From Streptomyces capitiformicae (GTDB lineage Bacteria; Actinomycetota; Actinomycetes; Streptomycetales; Streptomycetaceae), in NCBI RefSeq assembly GCF_002214185.1, contig NZ_CP022161.1, positions 6,765,486-6,829,485 of the forward strand: a DNA stretch of 64,000 nt, given 5' to 3'. Below the pieces are notes generated by a model. It had not been told where the DNA came from and did no database searches. It saw only the letters and a program-made list of their open reading frames with translations. Shown here piece by piece: positions 17,809 to 26,083 of the stretch (its first letter is position 1; each line of letters begins with the position of its first letter). The position numbers and the translations under genes are program-made.

Positions 17809-18189
17809 CTACTCGGCCAGGTCTCGCAGCGCCTCGGAGATGGCCTTGACCTCGTCGAGAGCCCCGGTCGAAACGGCGATGACCAGGCGCTCCGCCGCAT
17901 CGATGTCCGGCCTCAGCTGCACCTCGTTCATCGCCAGGAAGACGACGCAGGACACCCAGGCCGTGCGCTTGTTTCCGTCGATGAAGGGGCGATTGATCGC
18001 CAGTGACTGCAGGAGTGCGGCCGCCTTGTCGAACAGATCGGTGTACGCCTCCTGCCCGAACATCGAAGCCGAGGGGCGATGCACGGCCGATTCCAGCAAG
18101 CCGGCATCACGTACGACGACGCCCTGGTCATCGACCGCTTGTTCCGCGATGGCCAGGACGTCTTCGGCCGACAGGTAGACGTAGGTCAC
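17809..18189 (-). CDS. Doc-like (Fic-fold) toxin with altered active site
   Basis: A 126-aa death-on-curing family protein. Doc toxins kill or arrest cells by phosphorylating elongation factor Tu with a Fic-type motif beginning with His. Here the motif reads NRPFIDGNKRTAW, so Arg67 (codon CGC) stands where the canonical His is expected, while the rest of the loop (Asp-Gly-Asn-Lys-Arg) is intact. The GTG at 18189 overlaps the antitoxin stop by four bases and uses its tail as the RBS region. The arrangement antitoxin then toxin is typical. Activity is doubtful unless this is a functional actinobacterial variant. Confidence 0.85.
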   Translation of the reverse strand: MTYVYLSAEDVLAIAEQAVDDQGVVVRDAGLLESAVHRPSASMFGQEAYTDLFDKAAALLQSLAINRPFIDGNKRTAWVSCVVFLAMNEVQLRPDIDAAERLVIAVSTGALDEVKAISEALRDLAE

Positions 18190-18386
18190 TTCAGCCGCTC
18201 CAGCAGCTCGGCCCACTTGGCGGTCTGCTCCTTGGCGGCCTTGCGGACCAGCGCCTGGTGAGCCGTCCTGGCGAGGTAGTCGTCCACGGCCCGCAGCAGT
18301 ATGGCGTGCATGCTTGTGCCCTCCTCCTCGGCGCGCAGCTTCAGGGCTTCCGTCTGGTCGTCACGGAGACGCAGGTTCATAGCCAT
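18186..18386 (-). CDS. Ribbon-helix-helix-type antitoxin
   Basis: A 66-aa protein whose first half (MNLRLRDDQTEALKLRAEEEG) matches the CopG/Arc ribbon-helix-helix DNA-binding pattern, followed by a charged helical tail (AAKEQTAKWAELLERLK) that would bind the toxin. It precedes and overlaps the Doc-like toxin gene by four bases, so the two are translationally coupled. Start ATG at 18386; an ATG at 18380 is also possible. As in related systems it probably represses its own promoter, which carries repeated TGGTA motifs. Confidence 0.8.
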   Translation of the reverse strand: MAMNLRLRDDQTEALKLRAEEEGTSMHAILLRAVDDYLARTAHQALVRKAAKEQTAKWAELLERLK

Positions 18387-18426
18387 ACCAAAACAGTACC
18401 ACCACGTGGGGTCAGATTGGTACCAA
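18387..18426. promoter_or_regulatory. Toxin-antitoxin operator with TGGTA repeats
   Basis: Upstream of the antitoxin gene, on the minus strand, TGGTA occurs three times. One is inside the perfect 10-bp palindrome TTGGTACCAA (18417-18426), and a CCACGTGG palindrome lies between (18402-18409). Short repeated half-sites are typical ribbon-helix-helix operators. Autoregulation is inferred. Confidence 0.55.
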
Positions 18427-18432
18427 ACCGAG

Positions 18433-19893
18433 CTACGAGGCCCGCAACCGCGTAGTCACCCAAGCCCCCACCAACGCCACCCCCACCATCGGCAGGAACA
18501 CGGCGGCGAAGGCCTCCGGGTGGGACGCGGCGCCCGAAGCCGTCGTGGCCGTATGGCCCACCGAGCCGCCGCCCAGCGCGGCGAAGGCGGCGCCGCCCGC
18601 CGCCAGCAGCAGGGCGTTGGAGAGGCCGTCGGATATCTGGAGAGCGGCGGAGTTGGCGCCGGCCTGGTCGGGGGCGGAGAGCTTGAGGAGCAGGACGCTG
18701 GTGGAGGAGATGACGAGCCCCATCCCGAAGCAACCGAACGTCCACACCACCGGCACGGTCCACACCGGAACGCTCTCGATCAGCACACTCGGCAGCACGG
18801 CGATCGCCACCGCGACCAGCACCATCCCGAACGTCATCAACCGCTCCCGATACGGCTCCACCCGCGCCCGCGACTGCACCCACGACCCCAGCGCCCAACT
18901 CCCCCCGCTCACCGCGAGCGAGAAGCCGGCGAGCGTCGGCGACAGCCCCCGCTGCGTGACAAGCATCAGCGGCACGAACGCCTCGGCCCCGATGAACGCC
19001 CCCGCCGCCAGCCCGCGCAACAACACCACCGACGGCAGCCCCCGCACCGCCCGATACGTCCCCTTCGGCAACAGCCCCAGCACCGCCGGCACCAGCAGCC
19101 AGACCCCGGCCACCGCCGGCACGAGCGACAGCCACCGCAGATCCTGAGCGGCGTACTGCAACAACCCGGCCCCCAGCGAGATGCCGAACGCCAGCCGAAT
19201 ACGCCTCCGGTCGAAGGAGCCCCCGGACCCGGCCGGCGCCCCTTCCACCGGCCCCGACGCCCGGCGCCGGATCTGCGGCAGCGCCAGCACCAGCGGCAGC
19301 ACGACCAGCACCGGGATCCCCACGAACACCCAGCGCCAGCCCAGGTGTTCGGTCACGGCACCCGCGGCGAGCGGGCCGACCACGGTCGGGAGCACCCAGC
19401 TCGCCGCGAACGCCGCCATGATCGCCGGCTGCAGCCGCTCCGGATACGCCCGCCCCACCACCACATACAGCGCGACGATCACCATCCCGCCCCCGAGCCC
19501 CTGCACGGCCCGCCCGAGAACGAACAGCCACATCGCCCCGGCGGTGCCCGACAGCAACAGCCCGACCGCGAAGGCCCCGATCCCCGTCGTCAGCGACCCC
19601 AGCGGCCCCCGCAGGTCCGACCACTGCCCGGCCAGGACCATCCCGAACAGGCTCGTCGTGAAGTACGCCGAGAACGCGAACCCGTACGCCGAGATCCCGT
19701 CCAGCTCCCGCGCCGCGACCGGCATCGCCGTCCCGACCGCCGAAGCCTCGAACGCGATCAACAGCACGACGGAGACGATCCCCACACTGAGCGCCCGATA
19801 CGAGCGCCCCAGCACCCTCTCCCCACGATCGACGGCAACGTCCAGGTCAGCTGTGTGCGCGACATCCGCGTCACGCGATCTCGGGGTGGTCAT
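18433..19893 (-). CDS. MFS transporter, drug:H+ antiporter-like
   Basis: A 486-aa integral membrane protein with about 14 hydrophobic segments. Motif A-type loop (GQWSDLRGPLGS) and an arginine-rich motif after helix 4 (LGRAVQGLGGGMVIVALYVVVG) place it in the major facilitator superfamily, DHA2-like group, whose members export drugs or metabolites by proton antiport. Substrate unknown. Start: the ATG at 19893 is preceded by GGTGGCGGGT; an ATG at 19923 would add ten residues. Its stop is close to the antitoxin operator, and it is more than 13 kb from the polyketide genes, so a role in that pathway is not indicated. Confidence 0.87.
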   Translation of the reverse strand: MTTPRSRDADVAHTADLDVAVDRGERVLGRSYRALSVGIVSVVLLIAFEASAVGTAMPVAARELDGISAYGFAFSAYFTTSLFGMVLAGQWSDLRGPLGSLTTGIGAFAVGLLLSGTAGAMWLFVLGRAVQGLGGGMVIVALYVVVGRAYPERLQPAIMAAFAASWVLPTVVGPLAAGAVTEHLGWRWVFVGIPVLVVLPLVLALPQIRRRASGPVEGAPAGSGGSFDRRRIRLAFGISLGAGLLQYAAQDLRWLSLVPAVAGVWLLVPAVLGLLPKGTYRAVRGLPSVVLLRGLAAGAFIGAEAFVPLMLVTQRGLSPTLAGFSLAVSGGSWALGSWVQSRARVEPYRERLMTFGMVLVAVAIAVLPSVLIESVPVWTVPVVWTFGCFGMGLVISSTSVLLLKLSAPDQAGANSAALQISDGLSNALLLAAGGAAFAALGGGSVGHTATTASGAASHPEAFAAVFLPMVGVALVGAWVTTRLRAS

Positions 19894-20104
19894 ACCCGCC
19901 ACCGTAAGGGGCACCAGTGACATTCGCCCCTGTCCGGAGTCCCCCACGGCCTCAGACCTTGGTCGTACGCCCCCGCCTGTTCTCCCTCGTTCATGAACGG
20001 CATATGGCAGTCCCGTTGCAGCGCTCCCGCTTCCCTTGAGCCCCCACGCCGGCCCCACCTACGGTCTAGACACGAGTTCGGAGCAGCGATACGGCTCCCG
20101 ACCC

Positions 20105-20176
20105 GGCCGTGTGCCCGAGTGGTTCAGGGACTCGCCTGCAAAGCGAGTTACGTGGGTTCGATTCCCGCCACGGCCT
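20105..20176 (+). tRNA. tRNA-Cys (GCA)
   Basis: A full cloverleaf can be drawn: acceptor GGCCGTG/CACGGCC, D-arm CCC/GGG, anticodon stem CTCGC/GCGAG with loop CTGCAAA (anticodon GCA), T-arm GTGGG/CCCGC with TTCGATT, and discriminator U73, as expected for tRNA-Cys. The gene does not encode the full CCA; CC is present but the next base is G. The 3' half is overlapped on the other strand by the end of the SUKH-4 gene. Confidence 0.95.
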
Positions 20177-20723
20177 CCGACTCCCGCTTCTCGCGGTGCA
20201 GCAGCCACAGCGAGAAGGCCAGTTGGGAGATGTCCGCGTTCAGGGGGCAGAGGGTGGCCTCGGGCTCGCTCCAGTTGAGGATGGCGCCCGTGGTGCCGTC
20301 GACGACGAGGCTGCTGTCCTCGACGAAGTAGCCCAGGCGTATCAAGTGGGCGGCCCGGGGAGGGAGTTGGTCGGCGGGGACCTCGGGGCGCTCGGCCGCG
20401 TAGTACTCGGCGAGGGTCGGCAGCGGGATGTCCGTGTCGAGGTGGAAGAAGGTGTGGTCCTCGGGCAGGCCCATGTCCCGCAGGAAGCGGCGGGTCGGCT
20501 CGTGGGTCAGGGTGGCCGGGAAGTCGAAGTCCTCGAAGCGCCACACCTTGCTCTGGCCGAACTCCTCGTCCAGCAGCCGGGCGGGCAGGTCGAGCGTCAG
20601 CCCCGACCGCGTGACCGGGCCGCCGGTCAGCACCGCCAGGTCGTTCAGTTGGTTCAGTTGGTTCAGTTGGTTCAGGTCATTCAGGTCCGTCAGGCCCATT
20701 GTCCCCATCGTCATCGTGCTCAT
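20148..20723 (-). CDS. SUKH-4 family immunity-like protein
   Basis: A 191-aa protein. After a Leu/Asn/Gln-rich lead it matches the SUKH-4 immunity family (FDFPATLTHEPTRRFLRDMG, then LPTLAEYYAAERP, and VDGTTGAILNWSEPE). SUKH proteins neutralise nuclease or deaminase toxins of polymorphic toxin systems, but many Streptomyces copies are orphans like this one; no toxin gene is nearby. The last codons (AVAGIEPT, stop TAA at 20148) are read from the antisense strand of tRNA-Cys. The ATG at 20723 has GGGGGAG just upstream. An ATG at 20783 is less likely. Confidence 0.75.
   Translation of the reverse strand: MSTMTMGTMGLTDLNDLNQLNQLNQLNDLAVLTGGPVTRSGLTLDLPARLLDEEFGQSKVWRFEDFDFPATLTHEPTRRFLRDMGLPEDHTFFHLDTDIPLPTLAEYYAAERPEVPADQLPPRAAHLIRLGYFVEDSSLVVDGTTGAILNWSEPEATLCPLNADISQLAFSLWLLHREKRESEAVAGIEPT
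20643..20690. repeat. 9-bp tandem repeats encoding Leu-Asn-Gln
   Basis: GTTCAGTTG-type 9-bp units are repeated about three times perfectly, with two diverged flanking units. They encode the LNQLNQLNQLN run near the N-terminus of the SUKH-4 protein. Slippage-prone; the length of this lead probably varies between strains. Confidence 0.85.
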
Positions 20724-20833
20724 GGCTCCCCCCAGCACATGGTCGTCCCCACTGCCAAGAACCATACGCCGCCCCACTGACAACGCCCGACGTACGCACG
20801 AACACGCACCTCAAGGGCTATGTCACGGGCTGC

Positions 20834-23149
20834 CTACGACGCCGTCACCACCGCCGCCTGCGGGCGGATCGGGAGGCGGTTCACCGGGCGGCCCGTGGCG
20901 GCGCGTACCGCCGCCGCGACGGCCGCCGGGGACGTGACCACCGGCACCGCGCTGGCGGCCTTGGCGCCGAAGGGGGCCACCACGTCCCGTTCCTCCACCA
21001 GCTTGACGAGCTGGATGTCGGGGACGTCGAGGGCGGTGGGCAGGGAGTAGCCGGTCAGGTCGGGGTGGCGGATCAGGCCCCGGGGCGTGCGGAGGTTCTC
21101 GGTCAGCGCGATGCCGACACCCTGGGTGACACCCGCCTCGATGCGGGCGGCGAGCTGGGCGGGGTTGAGGATCCGGCCCACGTCCTGGGCGACCGCCAGC
21201 TCCACGACCCGTACCGAGCCGAGTTCGATGTCGACGTCCACGACCGCGCGGATCGCGCAGAAGGCGAGGCCGACGAAGGCGTCGCCCTGGCCGGCGCCGT
21301 CCAGCGGTTCGGTGGGGTGCGGGCGGCACTGGGCGGTGGCCCACAGCTCCTTGCCGTCCAGCGCCTCGGCGACGGTGGTGGACAGGACGCCGTCGTACGA
21401 CGTGATCTTGCCGTCGGTGATCTGGAGCAGCTCGGTGGACATGCCGAACTTGTGCGCCAGGGGCTGGAGCAGTTGCGTGCGGACCATCTTGGCCGCGCGC
21501 TCGACCGCGCCGCCGGACACCCAGGTGTGGCGGCCTCGGCAGCCCGCGCCCGCCGGCGGCTGGTCGGTGTCGACCTGGGCGATGTGGACCTCGTCGATGC
21601 CGAGGGTCTCCTGGACGATCTGCCGGGCGAGCGTGGAGAAGCCCTGACCGGTGTCCACGGCCGCGCACAGGACGGTGGCGATGCCGTCGTGGACTTTCAC
21701 CGTGGCCGTCGAGACCTCGTCCGCGCCCTCGGCGCCGAGCATGTGCACCATGCCGAGGCCGTAGCCGACGCCACGGCGGACCGCGCCCGGCTCACCCGCG
21801 CCCTCGGGACCGCCCGGGAGCAGCCACTCCTCCTCGGGGGTGTCCTTGGGCAGCGCCGGGAGCGGGAACTCCTGGACGGCCTGCAGCAGTTCGGCCACCG
21901 GGGCCGGGCAGGTCACCGACTGGCCCGTCGGCAGCACATCACCCGTGGACATCACGTTCCGCATGCGCAGTTCGGCCGGGTCGATGCCCAGCTTCTTCGC
22001 CAGCTTGTCCATCTGCGCCTCGTACGCGGCGCACACCTGCATGGCGCCCTCGCCGCGCACATGTCCGGAGGGCGGGTTGTTGGTGCGTACGACCCAGCCC
22101 TCGATGAAGGCGTTGGGGATGACGTACGGCCCGCAGGCGAACGAGACGGCGGCGGCCAGGGCCTCCGAGGACGTGTCGGCGTACGCGCCCGCGTCGAGCA
22201 GGATCTGCGCCTCGACCTTGACCAGCTTGCCCTCGGCGTCCGCGTGGTGGCGGTACCGCAGGAGCGTGGGATGCCGGTGCGCGTGGCCCAGGAAGGATTC
22301 CTCGCGGGTCGCGGTCAGCTTGACGGGGCAGCCGGTCTTCAGCGCCAGCAGGCCGAGCGGGAGTTGGAAGCCCTGGTCCTCGCGGTCGGCGGTGGCGCCG
22401 GGGACGCCGGTGACGACGATCTTGACGCGGTCGGGTGCCAGGCCGTAGACGGCGGCGGCCGTGTCGCGGTCGGTGTGCGGGTCGGTGGAGGCCAGGTACA
22501 GCTCGACGCCGCCGTCGGGGCGGGGCACGGCGAGACCGGCCTCGGCGCCGATGGGGGCCGGGTCCTGGCGGCCGATGCGGTACTGGCCCTCGACGACGAT
22601 CTCGCCGGAGGCGTTCGGGTCGCCGTGGCGCAGCGGGATGTGCCGGATCAGGTTGCCGTCGGGGTGCAGGGGCTCGGCCTCGAAGGACTGCTCCGGGTCG
22701 ATGACCGGGTCGAGTACTTCGTACTCGACGATGACGGCGGCGGCGGCCATCCGCGCGGTGTCCGGGTGGTCGGCGGCGACGGCCGCGATGGGTTCGCCGT
22801 GGTGGCGTACCACCTCGGAGGCGAAGACGGGCCGGTCGATCTTGCCGCGGCCGTGCAGCGGGGTGCCCGGCACGTCCTCATGGGTGACGACGGCCCGTAC
22901 GCCGGGCATCTCGCGCGCGTGGGACGTGTCGATGGACACGATGCGCGCGTGCGGGTGCGGCGAGCGCAGCACGGCGGCCCACAGCAGGCCCTCGGCCCAC
23001 AGGTCGGCCGCGTACGGGAAGGTGCCCTCGGACTTGGCGCGCGCGTCGGCGGACGGCAGGGACGCGCCGAGGCCGTGCGGCAGTTGCTCGGGGGCGGGTG
23101 CGGCCTCCCCGGCTCCCACGGGCGCCGTGGTGACGGCTTCGTTGCTCAC
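20834..23149 (-). CDS. Xanthine dehydrogenase-type molybdopterin subunit
   Basis: A 771-aa large subunit of the xanthine oxidase family. An N-terminal a/b hammerhead (about residues 25-130, FPYAADLWAEGLLWAAVLRS) precedes the molybdopterin-binding domains with GQEDQGF-like ADREDQGFQLPLG and a GAGQGDAFVG region near the C-terminus. This subunit hydroxylates a purine or another N-heterocycle or aldehyde at the Mo centre. The GTG at 23149 has GGAGG six bases upstream and overlaps the 2Fe-2S subunit stop by four bases, so the three subunits are translationally coupled. Purine catabolism is likely but the substrate is not proved; no maturation gene is adjacent. Confidence 0.88.
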   Translation of the reverse strand: MSNEAVTTAPVGAGEAAPAPEQLPHGLGASLPSADARAKSEGTFPYAADLWAEGLLWAAVLRSPHPHARIVSIDTSHAREMPGVRAVVTHEDVPGTPLHGRGKIDRPVFASEVVRHHGEPIAAVAADHPDTARMAAAAVIVEYEVLDPVIDPEQSFEAEPLHPDGNLIRHIPLRHGDPNASGEIVVEGQYRIGRQDPAPIGAEAGLAVPRPDGGVELYLASTDPHTDRDTAAAVYGLAPDRVKIVVTGVPGATADREDQGFQLPLGLLALKTGCPVKLTATREESFLGHAHRHPTLLRYRHHADAEGKLVKVEAQILLDAGAYADTSSEALAAAVSFACGPYVIPNAFIEGWVVRTNNPPSGHVRGEGAMQVCAAYEAQMDKLAKKLGIDPAELRMRNVMSTGDVLPTGQSVTCPAPVAELLQAVQEFPLPALPKDTPEEEWLLPGGPEGAGEPGAVRRGVGYGLGMVHMLGAEGADEVSTATVKVHDGIATVLCAAVDTGQGFSTLARQIVQETLGIDEVHIAQVDTDQPPAGAGCRGRHTWVSGGAVERAAKMVRTQLLQPLAHKFGMSTELLQITDGKITSYDGVLSTTVAEALDGKELWATAQCRPHPTEPLDGAGQGDAFVGLAFCAIRAVVDVDIELGSVRVVELAVAQDVGRILNPAQLAARIEAGVTQGVGIALTENLRTPRGLIRHPDLTGYSLPTALDVPDIQLVKLVEERDVVAPFGAKAASAVPVVTSPAAVAAAVRAATGRPVNRLPIRPQAAVVTAS

Positions 23150-24915
23150 GCCTGGCCTCCGTCCTGACCGAACGACCGATCCTGACCGCCGTACGAATCG
23201 CCTTGACCGCCGTACGAATGGTCCTGACCGTCGTACGAGTTGTCGTGACCGGCGAATGACTGGCCCTGGCCGCCGTACGTCTCGTCCTGTCCGGCGAACG
23301 GCTGGCCCTGGCCGCCGTATGTGTCGTCCTGGCCGTTGAACGACATCCCCTGGCCGCCGTACGACTGGTCGGGGCCCAGCGCCGACGGGTCCTGCGCTCC
23401 CGGGGGGGCGGCCTGGGTGTCGTACGCCGTCCGGGCGTCGTACGCCGCCGGGTTGACGCCACCCGCGCCGGGGCCCGCCTGGTGCGGGATGCGTGCCTCG
23501 TCGGTGTCCGCGTCGGTCTCGTTCTCGGCGGCCGCGTGCGCCTCGCGTTCGGCGACGACCTCACGTACGGCCGCGAGGACGCCGCGGTAGCCGGAGCAGC
23601 GGCAGAGGTTGCCGCACAGCGCCTGGCGGGTCTCCAGGTCGGTGGGCGCGGGGTTGCCCTCCAGCAGGTCGTGCACGGTCATCGCCATGCCGGGCACGCA
23701 GAAGCCGCACTGCACGGCGCCGCACTTGGCGAGGGCCCGCTGTACGTCCGAGGGCTGCCCGTCGGCGGCGAGGCCCTCGACGGTGCGCACCTCGCTGCTC
23801 GCGGCGGTGACGGCGGGCACCAGGCAGGAGGCCACGAGCCGGCCGTCGACCTGCACGTTGCAGGCGCCGCACTCGCCCTGCGAGCAGCCGTCCTTGGCTC
23901 CCGCCAGGCCGAGCCGCTCGCGCAGCACGTAGAGCAGCGACTCGCCGATCCACGCCTCGGTGACGGGCCGGTCGGTGCCGTTGACGCGCAGGACGTACGA
24001 GGCGAGGGGGTGGTCGTCGTGCGGGGGCGGGGCGGGCTCGTCGGCGGTGGCCGTCTCGGCCTCGGCCCCGGTCCCGGGCTCGGGAGCCTCGGCGGCCGTC
24101 CCCGGCTCCTCGGCCGCGTCCTCGCCCGGCTCGCCCGTCTCCTCCGGCTCGGGAGTCTCCGGGCCCCGCTCACGGACCGGCTCCGAGGGTTCCTGGAGGG
24201 CCTCGGGGGCCTCCCCGGCGGTCTCGGGGTCCGGTTCGGCGTACGACTCGTCAGAGGGCTCCTCAGAGGCCTCGGCGACCTCTTCGGTGGAGCGCTCCGC
24301 GGGCGGCGGCGCGGTCCACGCCGTGCCGATCGCCTCCGTCGGCACCGGGGTCGGCGGTGTCGTCGGCGCGGGCGTCGTCGTGGCCCAGGGCGCGGGGGCG
24401 CCCCCGGGGAGCGTGGCGGGCGGGGTGCCGCCCCACTGCTCGACGAGCGCCGACGCACTGAACTCGCCCGATTCGTCCGGAAGATCACCTCCGGCGACCG
24501 GAATCGACCACTCCCCGGTCACATCGTGACCGGGAGCCGCGCTCTCCTGCTGCGCCGGCTCCTCGAACGTCCACTGCCCGGTCGCCCCGGGGTTGTACGT
24601 GAACCCGTCCTGCGTGGCGGGCTGCGGCTGCCCGGCGTTCGGGTCGTGCCACTGGGTGCCCTCGGCCGGCATCGCCCAGTGGCCCGTGCCGGACTGGTCG
24701 GTTCCGGCGGCGGGGTTGGCCTCTATGGGCGGCGGCACATAGCCGTGGCCCGGAGCGGCGAGCGGGCTGTCGGCGGCGAGGAGCGCGTCGATGCCCCCTT
24801 CGGGGAGCTGCACGAACGTCGTGGCGCCGTCGTCGTAGTCCCCCTGCGGCAGTCGCTCCCAGCCGCTCTGGCCGCCCTGCTGCGGGGTGCCCTCTCCGTG
24901 CTGGTCGTCGGTCAC
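23146..24915 (-). CDS. Xanthine dehydrogenase-type 2Fe-2S subunit with long extensions
   Basis: A 589-aa protein, against about 160-200 aa for normal small subunits. Residues about 300-465 form the expected core: a plant-type 2Fe-2S domain (GCSQGECGACNVQVDG, then SCLVP) and the all-helical second cluster domain (CGFCVPGM, CGNLCRCSGY). In front lies a disordered, Pro/Glu/Thr-rich extension of about 300 residues, and behind it about 115 residues with repeats of the type YGGQGQSFAGQD. Both tails are low complexity and have no recognisable domain. The GTG at 24915 overlaps the FAD-subunit stop (GTGA). The tails could tether or cluster the complex, which is inference only. Confidence 0.87.
   Translation of the reverse strand: MTDDQHGEGTPQQGGQSGWERLPQGDYDDGATTFVQLPEGGIDALLAADSPLAAPGHGYVPPPIEANPAAGTDQSGTGHWAMPAEGTQWHDPNAGQPQPATQDGFTYNPGATGQWTFEEPAQQESAAPGHDVTGEWSIPVAGGDLPDESGEFSASALVEQWGGTPPATLPGGAPAPWATTTPAPTTPPTPVPTEAIGTAWTAPPPAERSTEEVAEASEEPSDESYAEPDPETAGEAPEALQEPSEPVRERGPETPEPEETGEPGEDAAEEPGTAAEAPEPGTGAEAETATADEPAPPPHDDHPLASYVLRVNGTDRPVTEAWIGESLLYVLRERLGLAGAKDGCSQGECGACNVQVDGRLVASCLVPAVTAASSEVRTVEGLAADGQPSDVQRALAKCGAVQCGFCVPGMAMTVHDLLEGNPAPTDLETRQALCGNLCRCSGYRGVLAAVREVVAEREAHAAAENETDADTDEARIPHQAGPGAGGVNPAAYDARTAYDTQAAPPGAQDPSALGPDQSYGGQGMSFNGQDDTYGGQGQPFAGQDETYGGQGQSFAGHDNSYDGQDHSYGGQGDSYGGQDRSFGQDGGQA
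23160..23370. repeat. Imperfect coding repeats, YGGQ(D/G)xSFxGQ
   Basis: Roughly ten imperfect repeats of 18-36 bp encode Tyr-Gly-Gly-Gln and Phe-Ala-Gly-Gln units at the C-terminus of the 2Fe-2S subunit. The motif is Gly/Gln/Ser/Asp/Tyr-rich, a composition often seen in disordered, self-associating regions. Confidence 0.85.
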
Positions 24916-25805
24916 GACAGTGCCCTCCCCAGTGCTCGTCGGGCCAGCGCGGCGACGGTGCGCCGCAGGTGCAGTACGGCGGGCGGAAGCGGTGGTACGG
25001 AGCCGTCGACCTCGGGGGCCGGATCGGGGATGCAGGCGGCGGCGACGTACTCGCCGAAGGCCTGCAGAGCCTCGGGGACGAGCGTGCGCTCGCCGTCCCA
25101 GTCGATCAGCCCGGCGACCCAGGCCTCGGCGTCCAGAGGGCGCAGCGGCATCGGCGCTATGGCGCCGACGGCGCACCGCACTCCGCGCCGGGCGGGGTCG
25201 AGGACGAGGGCGACGGAGGCGAGCGCGCGGCCGGGGCCGGTGCGCCCGGTGGCCTTCAGGAAGACCTGCGGCGCGTGCAGCAGCGGCACGCGCACGTACC
25301 CGATGAGTTCTCCGGGGCGCAGCATCTCCATGCCGGCCAGCAGGTGCGAGACGGGCATCTCGCGGCGGGCCCCGCCCGGCCCCGCGATGATCAGCGTGGC
25401 CTCCAGGGCGGCCAGCACCGGCAGCGCGTCCCCCGTGGGGGCGGCCGTCGCGATGTTGCCGCCCAGGGTGCCCGCGTTGCGGATCTGCGGCGGTCCGGCG
25501 GCGCGCGCGGCGGCGGCGAGCGCCGGAATGAGCGCCGCGAAATCCGGGCGCCCCATCCGCGCGTGCGTCAGCCCGGCGCCGAGCAGGGCGTGTCCGTCCT
25601 GGTACTGCCAGCCGCGGATCTCGCTGATCCTGCCGAGCCCGACCAGCGCGGCGGGCCTGAGCTGCCCGGAGTTGACCGCGGCCATGAGGTCCGTGCCACC
25701 CGCCACCGGAACCGCCCAGGGCATGGCGGCGAGGGCCGCCACGGCCTCGTCCAGCGAGCCGGGCAGAGTCACGGCCTGCGCCGCCTGCGGTGCGTGCGTG
25801 GTCAA
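24912..25805 (-). CDS. Xanthine dehydrogenase-type FAD-binding subunit
   Basis: A 297-aa FAD subunit (CoxM/CutM type) that passes electrons from the Fe-S clusters to NAD+ or another acceptor. Its FAD pyrophosphate-binding segments are clear: VPVAGGTDLMAAVNSG and IRNAGTLGGNIATAAPTGD. The C-terminal CO-dehydrogenase flavoprotein domain is also present. The TTG at 25805 is preferred because GAAGGGG lies about nine bases upstream and the protein then begins MTTHAPQ; an ATG at 25892 would add 29 poorly conserved residues. First gene of the FAD, Fe-S, Mo operon. Confidence 0.85.
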   Translation of the reverse strand: MTTHAPQAAQAVTLPGSLDEAVAALAAMPWAVPVAGGTDLMAAVNSGQLRPAALVGLGRISEIRGWQYQDGHALLGAGLTHARMGRPDFAALIPALAAAARAAGPPQIRNAGTLGGNIATAAPTGDALPVLAALEATLIIAGPGGARREMPVSHLLAGMEMLRPGELIGYVRVPLLHAPQVFLKATGRTGPGRALASVALVLDPARRGVRCAVGAIAPMPLRPLDAEAWVAGLIDWDGERTLVPEALQAFGEYVAAACIPDPAPEVDGSVPPLPPAVLHLRRTVAALARRALGRALS

Positions 25806-25975
25806 ACCGGCTGCCCCTTCCCGCTGCCCCACCTGGTCCGCCTCTGTTGCGTACCGTACGTGCTGACAGGGCGGACGTGGCAACTCTGGCACATTCTCGC
25901 GAGGCCCGAACGCAGGGGTCCGCTAGGAGGCATTCGCCCACCTCATCCGAGGGATGGTCCGTTTTGGCACGGCAT

Positions 25976-25987
25976 CACCCATGGGTG
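25976..25987. promoter_or_regulatory. 12-bp perfect palindrome upstream of the XDH operon
   Basis: CACCCATGGGTG is a perfect 12-bp palindrome in the 280-bp spacer between the XDH-like operon start and the GH20 stop. Its place, about 170 bp before the FAD-subunit start, fits an operator. The regulator is unknown; none is encoded adjacent. Confidence 0.45.
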
Positions 25988-26083
25988 CGAATTGACACCC
26001 TTCCGTGATACTTGCGCCGCTTGTTCCCCGTGTCGCCACCGTCGCAGGGAACGCGCTCCCGGACGTAGGGGTTCGTCATCGCC

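Noticed and set aside
18433..19893. MFS transporter as the exporter of the polyketide
   Set aside because: It lies about 14 kb from the locus among core genes and next to a toxin-antitoxin pair, with no shared regulatory motif.
23146..25941. Single 931-aa fusion of FAD and 2Fe-2S frames
   Set aside because: The upstream third of this frame is out of register with the FAD subunit, which has its own well-conserved frame at 24912-25805; the Fe-S gene starts at GTG 24915.
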